Source: Sphingobacterium gobiense
GTDB lineage: Bacteria; Bacteroidota; Bacteroidia; Sphingobacteriales; Sphingobacteriaceae
Reading direction: 5' to 3'
Length of the DNA stretch: 64,000 bases
Assembly: GCF_002980575.1 (NCBI RefSeq)
Contig: NZ_PVBS01000001.1
Span: 1,054,001 to 1,118,000, forward strand
The translations under genes were made by a program, and so were the position numbers. Position 1 is the stretch's first letter. Each line of letters starts with the position of its first letter. The notes beneath the pieces were generated by a model. That model searched no databases and was not told where the DNA came from. It worked only from the letters and a program-made list of their open reading frames with translations. Shown here one piece after another: positions 17,201 to 27,191 of the stretch.

Positions 17201-18751
17201 ATGAAAATCCTTTCCGCCGCACAAATGTATACATGGGAGCAGATTACGATGAAGAGCCAAAATCTTGCTCCTGCTGAATTGATGGAACGTGCTGCAGAGG
17301 CGTTGTTTCAAGCGATACAGCAATATGTTGGCGAACGACAGGCTTCTTTTGTGATTTTATGTGGCTTTGGCAACAACGGTGGAGACGGATTGGCCGTGGG
17401 GCGAATGTTATACAATGCCGGACATACTGTTAAAATTTATCTGCTAGCGCATACATCTTACAGCGCAGAAAACCAAATCAATCAACAACGTCTTCACGAA
17501 ATAGACATACCTATTCTTTCAATAACAACGGAAAGTCAATTGGAATTTCCAGAAAAAAGTATTCTTATCGATGCTTTATTCGGCTACGGCTTATCTCGCC
17601 AATTGGATGATAATTGGAAAGAACTTATCGACCAAATCAACACGGCTTCCAATCCTGTACTGTCCGTTGATATCCCTTCAGGGCTTTTTGCAGACAACCC
17701 CACCCCTTTAGAAGCTCCTATTATACAGGCAAACATGACGTATACATTTGCCTGCCCTAAACTCAGCCTATTGTTTCCGAAGTACGCTCCCTTTTCAGGC
17801 TCGTTCAATGTACTGGACATCGGACTAGACAAAGATATACAATATAGCATACCAACTACTTATCATTACACACAAAAAGAAGAAATACAGCTGTTTGTAA
17901 AGCCATTGGAAAAGTTTACACACAAGGGCACTTATGGGCATAGCTGTATTATTGGTGGATCTTATGGCAGTATCGGGGCGATCATTCTAGCTAGTAAAGG
18001 ATCATTAAAAAGCGGTTGTGGGATGATAACAACCTATCTTCCCGCTTGTGGTTACGCTATAGTACAAAGTGCCTTTCCCGAAGCACAAGTACAGACCGAT
18101 ACAGCCGAAACACACATCAGTATGATCCCTGACCAAATCACCAAGTATCAAGCCATCGGTATTGGTATGGGAATGGGTACGCATCCAGACACAGAAAACG
18201 CTTTGTTACAATTATTTGAACGACTTAAGCTAATGTCCGCGCCCCCAGCCCTACTGCTGGATGCTGACGCTATCAACATCCTTGCAAAAAACCCTGATTG
18301 GCATGCGCTCATCCCTTCTCACAGCATTTTGACCCCGCATCCTAAAGAATTGGAGCGCTTAATAGGTTCTTGGGTAGATGACTTTGAAAAAATTAAAAAA
18401 GTGCGTGAATGGAGCAGTCATTACAAACAGATTGTTGTGGTAAAAGGAGCGAATAGCGCGATTATCCTACCAGATGGCAACGTACACTTTAATTCTACAG
18501 GCAACCCAGGGATGGCCACAGGCGGGAGCGGCGATGTACTCTCGGGCATTATCACCGCTTTGCTAGCACAACACCACGCGCCTACCAACGCTGCCTTATT
18601 GGGTGTATACTTACACGGATTAGCTGGAGACATCGCCGCGACCTCTATCCACGAAAAAAGCATTACAGCGACCGATATTATTAATCACTTATCTGCAGCA
18701 TGGCAACATATTTCCAGTGGTTACCACAGTAAGCGAGATCTACTTCGTTAA
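17201..18751 (+). CDS. nnrD: Bifunctional NAD(P)H-hydrate epimerase / ADP-dependent dehydratase
   Basis: Repairs hydrated NADH and NADPH. The N-terminal YjeF_N epimerase domain (about residues 1-215) has GFGNNGGDGLAVGRML and SVDIPSGLFADNP. The C-terminal carbohydrate-kinase-like dehydratase domain (about 225-505) has KGTYGHSCIIGGSYGSIGA, LTPHPKELERLIG and the nucleotide-binding GNPGMATGGSGDVLSGII. At 516 residues it matches the fused form common in bacteria. The gene is divergent from the OmpA-like lipoprotein and is followed by an M1 peptidase in the same direction. Confidence 0.93.
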   Translation: MKILSAAQMYTWEQITMKSQNLAPAELMERAAEALFQAIQQYVGERQASFVILCGFGNNGGDGLAVGRMLYNAGHTVKIYLLAHTSYSAENQINQQRLHEIDIPILSITTESQLEFPEKSILIDALFGYGLSRQLDDNWKELIDQINTASNPVLSVDIPSGLFADNPTPLEAPIIQANMTYTFACPKLSLLFPKYAPFSGSFNVLDIGLDKDIQYSIPTTYHYTQKEEIQLFVKPLEKFTHKGTYGHSCIIGGSYGSIGAIILASKGSLKSGCGMITTYLPACGYAIVQSAFPEAQVQTDTAETHISMIPDQITKYQAIGIGMGMGTHPDTENALLQLFERLKLMSAPPALLLDADAINILAKNPDWHALIPSHSILTPHPKELERLIGSWVDDFEKIKKVREWSSHYKQIVVVKGANSAIILPDGNVHFNSTGNPGMATGGSGDVLSGIITALLAQHHAPTNAALLGVYLHGLAGDIAATSIHEKSITATDIINHLSAAWQHISSGYHSKRDLLR

Positions 18752-18839
18752 CCCCTTCCAGATCCGCAACTTATAATCCGTGGTACGTAATTTTGCTTAA
18801 AATCTTTATCTTTGGTCGTCACAAACCTCCTTATCACTG

Positions 18840-20510
18840 ATGAAACTGGACATTCGATATGCTATCTTTTTTTTCTTATTCTTGACGGCACATAACTTGG
18901 CCACCGCCCAATTAATGAAAGCTAAGGCGATATTCAACAAGGCGGATTCCCTTAGGGGTACACTGACGCCTCTTCGGACATGCTATGATATTAAATATTA
19001 TCACTTAGACATCAAAGTCGACATCAATAATCGCTTTATATCAGGAAGTAATCTATTTCATTTTGAGTCTGTTGATGATTTTGAAAGATTACAGTTTGAT
19101 CTTTTTGAAAACCTTTCGGTTGACCGCGTGGAGTATCAAGGGGAAGAACTCCATTTTGAACGATCTTACAATGCTGTTTTCGTAAACTTTCCGAACATTA
19201 TTCAGAAAGGTAAGATCGATTCTTTCAAAGTTCATTATTCTGGCAACCCCATTACCGCTACTCGCGCACCTTGGGACGGCGGTTTCGACTGGAAAACAGA
19301 TCGCAGAGGAAAGCCCTGGGTGGCAACGGCTTGTCAAGGTCTAGGTGCTAGCGTATGGTGGCCGAATAAAGACCATCAATCAGATGAAGTAGATAGTATG
19401 CTGATTTCTGTTGCCGTTCCAAATGAAGTCATGAATGTCTCTAATGGTAGGTTAATAAAGACCGAAAAGCTGGATAAATATTACACTAAGTACCATTGGA
19501 AAGTGAACAATCCGATAAACAATTATAATGTAGCATTGAACATCGGTGACTATGAACATGTCGCCGAAAGTTATCTCGGAGAAAAAGGCCTGCTTTCCAT
19601 TGACTACTATGTATTAAAAGAAAACAAAAATAAAATCAAGCACTTACAACAAAATACTAAAGAAACACTAGAGGCTTTTGAGTATTGGTTCGGCCCCTAT
19701 CCGTTCTATGAAGATGGCTATAAATTAATAGAAACGGCACACCTCGGCATGGAGCACCAAAGCGCCATTGCGTATGGGAACAAATTTCAAAACGGGTATC
19801 TTGGCCACGATAATTCCGGTAGTGGATGGGGGCTAAAATGGGATTTCATTGTGGTTCACGAATCTGGCCATGAATGGTTTGGGAATAATATCACAGCCAA
19901 GGATCTAGCCGATATGTGGATACACGAGAGCTTCACCAATTATTCCGAGGCCCTCTTCATTGATTACCACTATGGAAAGGAAGCTAGTCAAGCTTACGTA
20001 AATGGTAACCGGCTGGCAATTTTGAACGACAAGCCACTCCAAGGCCCCTATGGGGTCAACAAGGAGGGTTCGGGAGATATGTATGTGAAAGGAGGTGTAT
20101 TGCATAACATGATCCGAACGATCATCGATAGTGACGAAAAATGGCGGTCTATTCTTCGGGGGTTGAATAGCAAATTTTATCATCAAACAGTAGATTACCT
20201 AGATATCTTAACCTATTTGAACGCGGAATCTGGCATAGATTTCACGAAGATATTTGAACAGTATATCCAGCGTAAAAGTATTCCCGTATTAGAAATCGTA
20301 CGACGAGATAACGGGAATGTATTTTGCCGTTGGATTGCCGAAACACCAGGCTTTAAAATGCCAGTACACATTGGAAAAAAAGGACAGCCCAGAACACGTT
20401 ATGAGATAGATGCGACCTTTCAAGCTCTACCAATAAAGGTAGACAGTACAGGCGATTTAGAGGTTGATACATTCAATTATTACATAGGGGTTTTACTCCA
20501 TGGAATATAG
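18840..20510 (+). CDS. M1-family zinc aminopeptidase
   Basis: Exported aminopeptidase of 556 residues. The signal peptide covers about residues 1-24 (FFFLFLTAHNLATAQ). The substrate N-terminus motif appears as LGMEHQSAIAYG, and the zinc site is HESGH followed after exactly 18 residues by Glu (IHESFTNYSE), the M1 pattern HEXXH-x18-E. It is shorter than classical aminopeptidase N (about 870), lacking most of the C-terminal helical domain, as in many Bacteroidota M1 proteins. A -7-like TATCTTTG at 18807-18814 precedes it. The location is periplasm or outer membrane by inference. Confidence 0.9.
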   Translation: MKLDIRYAIFFFLFLTAHNLATAQLMKAKAIFNKADSLRGTLTPLRTCYDIKYYHLDIKVDINNRFISGSNLFHFESVDDFERLQFDLFENLSVDRVEYQGEELHFERSYNAVFVNFPNIIQKGKIDSFKVHYSGNPITATRAPWDGGFDWKTDRRGKPWVATACQGLGASVWWPNKDHQSDEVDSMLISVAVPNEVMNVSNGRLIKTEKLDKYYTKYHWKVNNPINNYNVALNIGDYEHVAESYLGEKGLLSIDYYVLKENKNKIKHLQQNTKETLEAFEYWFGPYPFYEDGYKLIETAHLGMEHQSAIAYGNKFQNGYLGHDNSGSGWGLKWDFIVVHESGHEWFGNNITAKDLADMWIHESFTNYSEALFIDYHYGKEASQAYVNGNRLAILNDKPLQGPYGVNKEGSGDMYVKGGVLHNMIRTIIDSDEKWRSILRGLNSKFYHQTVDYLDILTYLNAESGIDFTKIFEQYIQRKSIPVLEIVRRDNGNVFCRWIAETPGFKMPVHIGKKGQPRTRYEIDATFQALPIKVDSTGDLEVDTFNYYIGVLLHGI

Positions 20511-20580
20511 CGGTAAAAAGTCGTATTTTTTTCGTAGACGACTGACGGATAAAACCATTTTTTTTGCTTAGGTTTGCATT

Positions 20581-20588
20581 TAAATTTG
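20581..20588 (+). promoter_or_regulatory. -7 box for the mreB operon
   Basis: TAAATTTG matches TAnnTTTG and lies 22 bp before the mreB start. No -33 TTTG sits at the standard 20-bp distance, so this is a moderate call. Confidence 0.45.
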
Positions 20589-20610
20589 AAAACAAGACAA
20601 TATATACTTC

Positions 20611-21633
20611 ATGGGGTTATTTAATTGGTTTACGCAAGAAGTTGCTATCGATTTAGGGACAGCAAACACCCTAATTATACATAATGACAAAGTAGTAGTG
20701 GATGAACCCTCTATCGTTGCTTTTGACCGCACGACTAACAAGGTGATTGCCATCGGTAGGCAAGCAATGCAAATGGAAGGTAAGACGCACGATAATATAA
20801 AAACAGTAAGGCCATTGCGCGACGGTGTTATAGCTGATTTTACGGCTGCCGAGCATTTGATTCGCGGAATGGTAAAGTTAGTGAATAAGGGCAAATCTTG
20901 GTTTTTCCCTTCTTTACGGATGGTTGTTTGTATTCCTTCAGGCATTACGGAAGTAGAGAAACGTGCGGTACGCGATTCAGCTGAAATTGCAGGTGCCAAA
21001 GAAGTTTACTTGATTCACGAACCCATGGCCGCAGCAGTGGGTATTGGAATCGATGTCGAAGAACCTGTTGGTAACATGATCATCGATATTGGTGGCGGCA
21101 CAACAGAAATTGCTGTTATCGCGCTTTCCGGCATTGTTTGTGACCAATCTATCCGAGTCGCTGGAGACAATTTTGATTCCGACATTGTGCAATATATCCG
21201 TCGTCAACATAACATTATGATTGGAGAACGCACCGCGGAGAAAATCAAGATTGAAGTCGGGGCAGCCCTACCTGAACTTACAGACCCACCGGCAGATTTC
21301 GCTGTACAAGGCCGGGACCTCATGACAGGTATTCCAAAACAGATCACGGTATCGTATACAGAAATAGCGCACTGTCTGGATAAATCTATCTCAAAGATAG
21401 AGGAAGCCATCCTAAAGGCTTTAGAAATCACACCTCCCGAGCTATCGGCAGACATATATCAAACAGGTATATATCTAACGGGCGGAGGTGCGTTATTACG
21501 AGGTTTGGACAAACGTATACAAGCGAAAACAAAACTTCCGGTACACGTTGCCGAAGACCCGCTACGCGCAGTCGTGAGAGGTACAGGGATTGCGTTAAAA
21601 AATATCGGAAGATTTAAATTTTTAATGCAGTAA
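20611..21633 (+). CDS. mreB: Rod shape-determining actin homologue MreB
   Basis: Bacterial actin that organises lateral cell-wall synthesis, peripheral to the inner membrane. The 340-residue length is standard. Actin-fold ATP-binding motifs are present: AIDLGTANTLI (phosphate 1), IIDIGGGTTEIAVIALSG (phosphate 2) and YLTGGGALLRGLDKRI (adenosine). The amphipathic-type N-terminus begins MGLFNWFTQE. It is first in a run with mreC, mreD, mrdA and rodA, the elongasome operon. A strong hairpin between mreB and mreC may raise its output relative to the later genes. Confidence 0.96.
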   Translation: MGLFNWFTQEVAIDLGTANTLIIHNDKVVVDEPSIVAFDRTTNKVIAIGRQAMQMEGKTHDNIKTVRPLRDGVIADFTAAEHLIRGMVKLVNKGKSWFFPSLRMVVCIPSGITEVEKRAVRDSAEIAGAKEVYLIHEPMAAAVGIGIDVEEPVGNMIIDIGGGTTEIAVIALSGIVCDQSIRVAGDNFDSDIVQYIRRQHNIMIGERTAEKIKIEVGAALPELTDPPADFAVQGRDLMTGIPKQITVSYTEIAHCLDKSISKIEEAILKALEITPPELSADIYQTGIYLTGGGALLRGLDKRIQAKTKLPVHVAEDPLRAVVRGTGIALKNIGRFKFLMQ

Positions 21634-21655
21634 AAGCGTTATAATCCATTGATAT

Positions 21656-21695
21656 ATACGCGATATAAACGAAGTTTGTCATTTATATCGCGTAT
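21656..21695 (+). terminator. Intercistronic hairpin between mreB and mreC
   Basis: ATACGCGATATAAA (21656-21669) pairs perfectly over 14 bp with TTTATATCGCGTAT (21682-21695) around a 12-base loop. Only TTGTTG follows, so it may be a leaky terminator or an mRNA-stabilising end. Confidence 0.6.
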
Positions 21696-21729
21696 TTGTT
21701 GAGAGCTAAATAATAGAAACCAAAAACAT

Positions 21730-22566
21730 ATGAGAAACCTTTGGTTATTTCTGGTTAGATATAATGCTATATTTTGGTTTATTCTCTTTTTTGTAATATC
21801 CATTACCTTAGTTGTTCGTAATAACAATTTCCAGCGCTCTTCTTTTATTAATTCATCTAATATTATTGTCGGCTCGTATTATAAACAGGTTAATTCTTGG
21901 AAAAGTTATCTCTCCTTGAATGAAACAAATGAGGAATTGGCTACTGAAAACGTGCTGTTAAGGCAACAGATCCAAAATCTTCTTCAAGCTGACACCTCCG
22001 CAGATACGGTCCATATTATAGACTCTATCGAACAGGGCAGATATGCCTTTATTGTAGCGAATGTCGCTAACAATAGTATTCATCGAAAAAACAACTACCT
22101 CACGCTCGACAAAGGTTCGGCTGACGGCGTAGAGAAAGGAATGGGCGTGATTACCTCTAATGGAGTCGTTGGCGTCGTGCTCCAAACCTCCCCTCATTTC
22201 AGTTCGGTACAGTCACTGCTACACCCCGACACCAGGATTTCCGTTACGTTAGATAGTTCTGAAATAATTGGTTCGTTAGTGTGGGGAAGCAGTATAGATC
22301 CCCGCTATGGAATGGTAAAGGACATCCCTAATCATGTTGAGATCAAAAAAGGAGAAAAAGTCTATACTTCTGGCTTTTCGCTATTTCCCGCAGGAATCCA
22401 GGTGGGAAAAATTGCAGAAACAGGCATAACATCGGGAGAGAGCTTTTTAGACTTAAAAATAGAACTTTCAACGAATTTCAGCAATTTACACCATGTATAT
22501 GTGGTAAAGGATTTATTGATTAAGGAAAAAGAAAAATTAGAAGCTGACAGTCAAGATAATGGGTAG
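21730..22566 (+). CDS. mreC: Rod shape-determining protein MreC
   Basis: Elongasome scaffold of 278 residues with one N-terminal membrane helix (about 12-32, IFWFILFFVISITLVV). A short coiled coil follows (NEELATENVLLRQQIQNLL), then the periplasmic beta-rich domain with YLTLDKGSADGVEKGMGVIT and GVVGVVLQTSPHFSSVQSLL, both hallmarks of MreC. It activates PBP2/RodA. It overlaps mreD by 8 bp, supporting translational coupling. Confidence 0.93.
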   Translation: MRNLWLFLVRYNAIFWFILFFVISITLVVRNNNFQRSSFINSSNIIVGSYYKQVNSWKSYLSLNETNEELATENVLLRQQIQNLLQADTSADTVHIIDSIEQGRYAFIVANVANNSIHRKNNYLTLDKGSADGVEKGMGVITSNGVVGVVLQTSPHFSSVQSLLHPDTRISVTLDSSEIIGSLVWGSSIDPRYGMVKDIPNHVEIKKGEKVYTSGFSLFPAGIQVGKIAETGITSGESFLDLKIELSTNFSNLHHVYVVKDLLIKEKEKLEADSQDNG

Positions 22567-23086
22567 CGTAATCATCAAAAATATTGTCCGATTTATATTT
22601 GTGGTTTTACTACAGGTAGCTCTATTTAAAAACATAGGGTATTACAACGTAGCGACCACTTATCCATATATCTTCTTTATCTTCCTTCTGCCAATAGGAT
22701 TACCCAATTTATTGTTATTTTTGATTTCTTTTTTAACAGGATTAATCATCGACGCTTTTTATGATTCCGTCGGTGTACATGCCGCTGCGTGCGTCTGTTT
22801 GGGATTATTCCGTATATTCTTTCATAAAATTACGGTGGAAGTCGAACTGAAAGAATCGTTTAATACGCCATCGCTGGGCGTGATGGGTACGAAATGGTTT
22901 CTATCCTATGTATTTTTTGGAACGTTTGTACATCACTTCTTTCTTTTTCTTGTAGAAACATTTACGTTATCTAATTTTTTGTACACGATGGCAAGTACTA
23001 TTTTAAGTAGTATATTTACAACTTGTATCATCTTGTTGATGAACTTGCTCGTTTATAAAAGAAAGTCACGCATTGGTAACATTTAA
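22559..23086 (+). CDS. mreD: Rod shape-determining membrane protein MreD
   Basis: A 175-residue inner-membrane protein with about five or six hydrophobic helices and almost no soluble part. Sequence conservation in MreD is low, but position between mreC and mrdA, size, and the segment LPNLLLFLISFLTGLIIDAF support the call. It overlaps mreC by 8 bp and lies 17 bp before mrdA. Confidence 0.88.
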   Translation: MGSVIIKNIVRFIFVVLLQVALFKNIGYYNVATTYPYIFFIFLLPIGLPNLLLFLISFLTGLIIDAFYDSVGVHAAACVCLGLFRIFFHKITVEVELKESFNTPSLGVMGTKWFLSYVFFGTFVHHFFLFLVETFTLSNFLYTMASTILSSIFTTCIILLMNLLVYKRKSRIGNI

Positions 23087-23103
23087 ATTGGGGGCTTGCG
23101 TTC

Positions 23104-25077
23104 ATGAATAGTTTTTTTGCTCGTAAATTTGTTATTCAGGGAATCTTTATTGCTATCGCAATTGTCATCATAGCTCGTCTATTTTACATCCAAGTCATTG
23201 ACAAATCTTATTTATTATCAGCCAACAACAATGTTCTACGTAAAGTAGTTGTATATCCAGCTAGAGGTGTGATATATGATCGGAACGGAAAAGTGTTGGT
23301 ACAGAACGAACCCGTATACGACTTGTTGGTAACGCCTATCGAAGCAAAAGAAATTGATACCACCCTTTTATGTCAGCTTGTCGACCTCGACTACGATGGA
23401 TTCAAAAAGAGGATGAATAAAGCCCGCGCACATTCCCCTTATCGGCCTTCTATATTTGAAAAGCAGTTATCTGCAGAAACTTATGCACGATTACAGGAAC
23501 ATCTATATAAATTCCGAGGATTCTATGTCCAAAATCGGACCGTTAGGAGTTATCCGGACAGCATTGCACCACAACTTCTAGGCTATATCCAAGAGGTAAA
23601 TGATAAGAATATCGAGCAATCCGAAGGTTTTTATCGGCCGGGCGACTATATCGGCGCTAGCGGTATTGAACGCGCTTACGAAGAGCTTCTACGTGGACAG
23701 CGCGGCGTAAAAAACCAAATGGTAGATGCACTCAATAGACCCAAGGGGTCTTTTATGGACGGTCAATATGACACGCTCGCTGTAGCGGGAGATGGTTTAA
23801 TCTCAACCATTGACCGTGATTTACAAGTGTTGGCAGAAAAACTAATGAAAAACAAAATGGGTTCGGTCGTTGCCATTGAACCCGCTACCGGAGAGATACT
23901 AACTTTAGTCAGCGCCCCATCTTACGACCCCAATATGATGGTAGGGAGACAACGCGGCAATAATTACATGAAACTCTTACGGGATGAAACTCGGCCGATG
24001 TTTATCCGCCCAATCCAAGCTTCCTATCCTCCTGGATCGGTTTTTAAGGTAGTAGCAGCACTAACGGCTCAACAAGCGGGTGTCATCGACGAAAAAACTA
24101 TTTTCTACTGCCCCGGTGGTTACCGCTATGGTGGAGGTCGGGCAATTATGCGCTGTACACACGTCGACGGCGCGACCAGTTTAGCGAAATCGATACAGAC
24201 ATCTTGTAACACCTACTACGGGTATACCTATGCGCGGATGATCGACTCACGGGGCATGTCTGGCCCCAAGGCTTACGACCTTTGGCGAGAGGCGTTAGCG
24301 AAGTTTGGGCTAGGCCGTACCTTAGGTATAGACCTTCCTGGTGAAAAGCCGGGTTTAATCCCTACTTCCGATTTTTATACCAAGCGTTATGGTAATGATA
24401 AATGGCGTTCCAGCTTTAATATTTCCTTATCTATCGGACAAGGGGAAATGGGCGTCACACCACTGCAAATGGCCAATATTATGGCAATCGTCGCCAACCG
24501 CGGCTTTTATTACCGTCCGCACCTCGTTAAAGCTATTGGTGAAAAGGGTATCGTAAAGGATGAATTTAAGGAAAAAATAAGTGCGGGTGTAGATGCTAAG
24601 TACTATGAACCTGTTATTGAAGGGATGAGTCGTGCCGTGAATGTTCCAGGCGGAACAGGATATAGGGTACGCATTCCGGACGTGGAAATGTGTGGCAAGA
24701 CCGGAACCGTCCAGAATCCGCATGGTGAAAACCATGCCGTATTTTTTGCTTTCGCACCGCGCGAAAATCCTAAAATAGCCATTGCTGTATTTGTAGAAAA
24801 CGCAGGATACGGCGGTACCTGGGCGGGTCCCATTGTTAATATGCTCGTCGAAAAATACCTCAAAGACACCATTACCTTACCTAAATATATACAGGATCGT
24901 ATTTATAATGCGAACTTTCTTCCCGAACCGAAGAAAGAAAAGCAATCGGAAGTGAATAAAAGCACATCTAACACGAAGAACCCAGCGGAACGCCCTATTA
25001 CAAGTGGAATAAAAACTGCGGAACCGAACCGCGAACGTTATGTGCATCACAGTGTGATAAGAAGGGGGCATCAATAA
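23104..25077 (+). CDS. mrdA: Penicillin-binding protein 2 (class B transpeptidase)
   Basis: Cell-elongation transpeptidase, 657 residues, anchored by one N-terminal helix (about 10-30). The dimerisation domain begins near PARGVIYDRNGKVLVQNEP. The transpeptidase motifs are SVFK (in SYPPGSVFKV, active-site Ser), SCN (in SIQTSCNTYYG) and KTGT (in MCGKTGTVQNP). A 60-residue basic, disordered tail ends the protein. It works with RodA, whose gene starts one base after its stop. Confidence 0.95.
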   Translation: MNSFFARKFVIQGIFIAIAIVIIARLFYIQVIDKSYLLSANNNVLRKVVVYPARGVIYDRNGKVLVQNEPVYDLLVTPIEAKEIDTTLLCQLVDLDYDGFKKRMNKARAHSPYRPSIFEKQLSAETYARLQEHLYKFRGFYVQNRTVRSYPDSIAPQLLGYIQEVNDKNIEQSEGFYRPGDYIGASGIERAYEELLRGQRGVKNQMVDALNRPKGSFMDGQYDTLAVAGDGLISTIDRDLQVLAEKLMKNKMGSVVAIEPATGEILTLVSAPSYDPNMMVGRQRGNNYMKLLRDETRPMFIRPIQASYPPGSVFKVVAALTAQQAGVIDEKTIFYCPGGYRYGGGRAIMRCTHVDGATSLAKSIQTSCNTYYGYTYARMIDSRGMSGPKAYDLWREALAKFGLGRTLGIDLPGEKPGLIPTSDFYTKRYGNDKWRSSFNISLSIGQGEMGVTPLQMANIMAIVANRGFYYRPHLVKAIGEKGIVKDEFKEKISAGVDAKYYEPVIEGMSRAVNVPGGTGYRVRIPDVEMCGKTGTVQNPHGENHAVFFAFAPRENPKIAIAVFVENAGYGGTWAGPIVNMLVEKYLKDTITLPKYIQDRIYNANFLPEPKKEKQSEVNKSTSNTKNPAERPITSGIKTAEPNRERYVHHSVIRRGHQ

Positions 25078-25078
25078 A

Positions 25079-26341
25079 ATGAGAGAGAAAAACTTTTTCG
25101 GCCGTATCGACTGGTTCACCGTTACCTTGTGGCTTGCACTTTGTCTAATTGGCTGGTTTAATATTTATGCCGCCGTTTACGACCCCGAGCAGCCAAGTAT
25201 TTTTAGTATGGCAACAAATTACGGTAAGCAATCTATTTATATTTTCACGGCATTGATTATCGGGTTCAGTATTTTGATTATCGACGCTAAATTTTTTATT
25301 TCAACATCTCCACTTATTTATGCAGTAATCATTTTACTGTTAATATTGGTATTGGTTATTGGTCGGAATGTCGGAGGAAATCAAGCATGGATACCCTTGG
25401 GTAGCTTCCGTTTGCAGCCCTCTGAATTTGGCAAACTGGCCACGTGTTTACTCCTAGCATCGTATCTTAGTTCTCAGACCAATAAAAACCCGAATATCAA
25501 AACACTCTTTATAGGGGCTTTGATTGTTTTGTTCCCTGTCGCTTTAGTCATGCTTCAGCCCGACACAGGTTCTGCGTTAGCGTTCTTCGCCTTGATTTTT
25601 GTCTTTTATCGCGAAGGGTATGTTGGGAATACGCTTCTGTTATTAGGTGGCCTCGCCATTCTCTTATTTATCTTGGCCCTCCTGATCAATCAGTGGGTTA
25701 TTATCGGCGTCCTAGCACTCATTGCAGGATTGCTGATTTATTCGCTGCGGAAAAAGCGTAAATATATCATCAATGTTAGTGTACTTTTTTTTGCGTGTTC
25801 TGTATACGTACTGTTAGTAGATTTTGCCTATGACCATGTTCTACAAACGCACCAACGCAACCGGATTGATGTTCTTTTAGGAAAGATTCACGATCCTCGT
25901 GGAGAAGGATATAACCTTAATCAATCCAAGATAGCCATCGGCTCCGGCCAACTACTGGGCAAGGGCTTCCTGCAGGGGACACAAACAAAATACAAATTTG
26001 TCCCGGAACAAAGCACCGATTTTATTTTCTGTACCATTGGCGAAGAATGGGGATTTGTGGGCTCCACCGTCGTTATCGCTATCTACCTGACACTACTGCT
26101 CCGCTTAATTAGTATTGCAGAACGCCAACGGACCGCTTTTGCACGCATTTATGCCTATGGTGTCGCGTCTATACTATTCTTCCATTTCTTTATCAATATC
26201 GGTATGACTATTGGCTTAGTACCTGTTATCGGCATCCCACTTCCTTTGCTCAGTTATGGTGGGTCTTCGCTTTGGAGCTTTACTATCCTCTTGTTTATCT
26301 TATTACGTTTTGATTCAAGTCGTAAGGGCCTGAATGGGTGA
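25079..26341 (+). CDS. rodA: Peptidoglycan glycosyltransferase RodA
   Basis: SEDS-family polymerase that builds glycan strands from lipid II, paired with PBP2. The 420 residues include about ten or more membrane helices. Conserved SEDS stretches are GSFRLQPSEFGKLATCLLLA, LQPDTGSALAF, EQSTDFIFCTIGEEWGF and the C-terminal GIPLPLLSYGGSS. The catalytic Asp is expected in the large loop near HDPRGEGYNLNQSKIAIGSG. The start is one base past mrdA, so the two are co-translated. Confidence 0.95.
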   Translation: MREKNFFGRIDWFTVTLWLALCLIGWFNIYAAVYDPEQPSIFSMATNYGKQSIYIFTALIIGFSILIIDAKFFISTSPLIYAVIILLLILVLVIGRNVGGNQAWIPLGSFRLQPSEFGKLATCLLLASYLSSQTNKNPNIKTLFIGALIVLFPVALVMLQPDTGSALAFFALIFVFYREGYVGNTLLLLGGLAILLFILALLINQWVIIGVLALIAGLLIYSLRKKRKYIINVSVLFFACSVYVLLVDFAYDHVLQTHQRNRIDVLLGKIHDPRGEGYNLNQSKIAIGSGQLLGKGFLQGTQTKYKFVPEQSTDFIFCTIGEEWGFVGSTVVIAIYLTLLLRLISIAERQRTAFARIYAYGVASILFFHFFINIGMTIGLVPVIGIPLPLLSYGGSSLWSFTILLFILLRFDSSRKGLNG

Positions 26342-26478
26342 TGGTATTACGGCTACCACATGCTAGCATGGGTATTTAACATACTTGTTATTTTGAATTA
26401 GCTTGTGCAGCACTGCGATAGGCTTCTCATTCTTAAATAAATTGGGTAACTTTAGCACACGGTACAACAGCATGCAGT

Positions 26479-27168
26479 ATGATCAGAACAATTATTAAAG
26501 AACATCCCTTAAAAAATATTACGCTCGATTTTGACGACCAGATCACGCAGCCTCCATTTGAGCAGAAAGCTCTGCAATCCTATTATGAGGCGCATGATAA
26601 AACTTGGGAAATCAAGGAGCACGTCATGAAAATTCAGCAAGAACTCAAAGTGGCGGATGATATCATTGCGGACCTATCCTTTCGACGTCTAGGCATAGAA
26701 CAAGAACTGGAAATTTTAGAAGATTGGTTAGGTGTTACGGAACTGGCGGATAAAGAATTCTTTGAAGGCGAAATCACCATTGATATCGGGAACTTTTTTA
26801 CGATCTGCGATAAACACAATCTGGATTTACAGAACCTTTATGAGAAAATAGTGATCCTAACTTCAACATACAATCGGGATATAGAAAATATCTACGAAGA
26901 TGACGCTGTAATCGACCCTGAATATTTCAATGCACTTGATGAAATATATCCGCGTTATGAAGAAGTGTCTGTCCATACGGTATCGTTAGACGATGACCAC
27001 CAGTCCTTTTTGGAAGAATATGGAAAAGTAGAAGCGTGTTTCTTTCAATACACTGAATTAGCGAGAGAAGTATTTGACAAATACAAACATCTAGTAGACA
27101 CTGCCCAAGCTGTCTATCACCGCGTCGAAGTAGTTGATCGGCTATTAAAAGACAAATTAAAAAGATAG
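26479..27168 (+). CDS. Unknown acidic, mostly helical protein
   Basis: A 229-residue cytoplasmic protein (no signal or membrane segment) that I do not recognise. It is strongly acidic and looks helical, with likely coiled-coil stretches at WEIKEHVMKIQQELKVADDI and near the C-terminus (VYHRVEVVDRLLKDKLKR). It lies 137 bp downstream of rodA in the same direction, so it could belong to or follow the shape operon. A near-consensus -7 box TAACTTTA precedes it. The function is open. Confidence 0.6.
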   Translation: MIRTIIKEHPLKNITLDFDDQITQPPFEQKALQSYYEAHDKTWEIKEHVMKIQQELKVADDIIADLSFRRLGIEQELEILEDWLGVTELADKEFFEGEITIDIGNFFTICDKHNLDLQNLYEKIVILTSTYNRDIENIYEDDAVIDPEYFNALDEIYPRYEEVSVHTVSLDDDHQSFLEEYGKVEACFFQYTELAREVFDKYKHLVDTAQAVYHRVEVVDRLLKDKLKR

Positions 27169-27191
27169 GAATAACATTACCGAATGGCACC

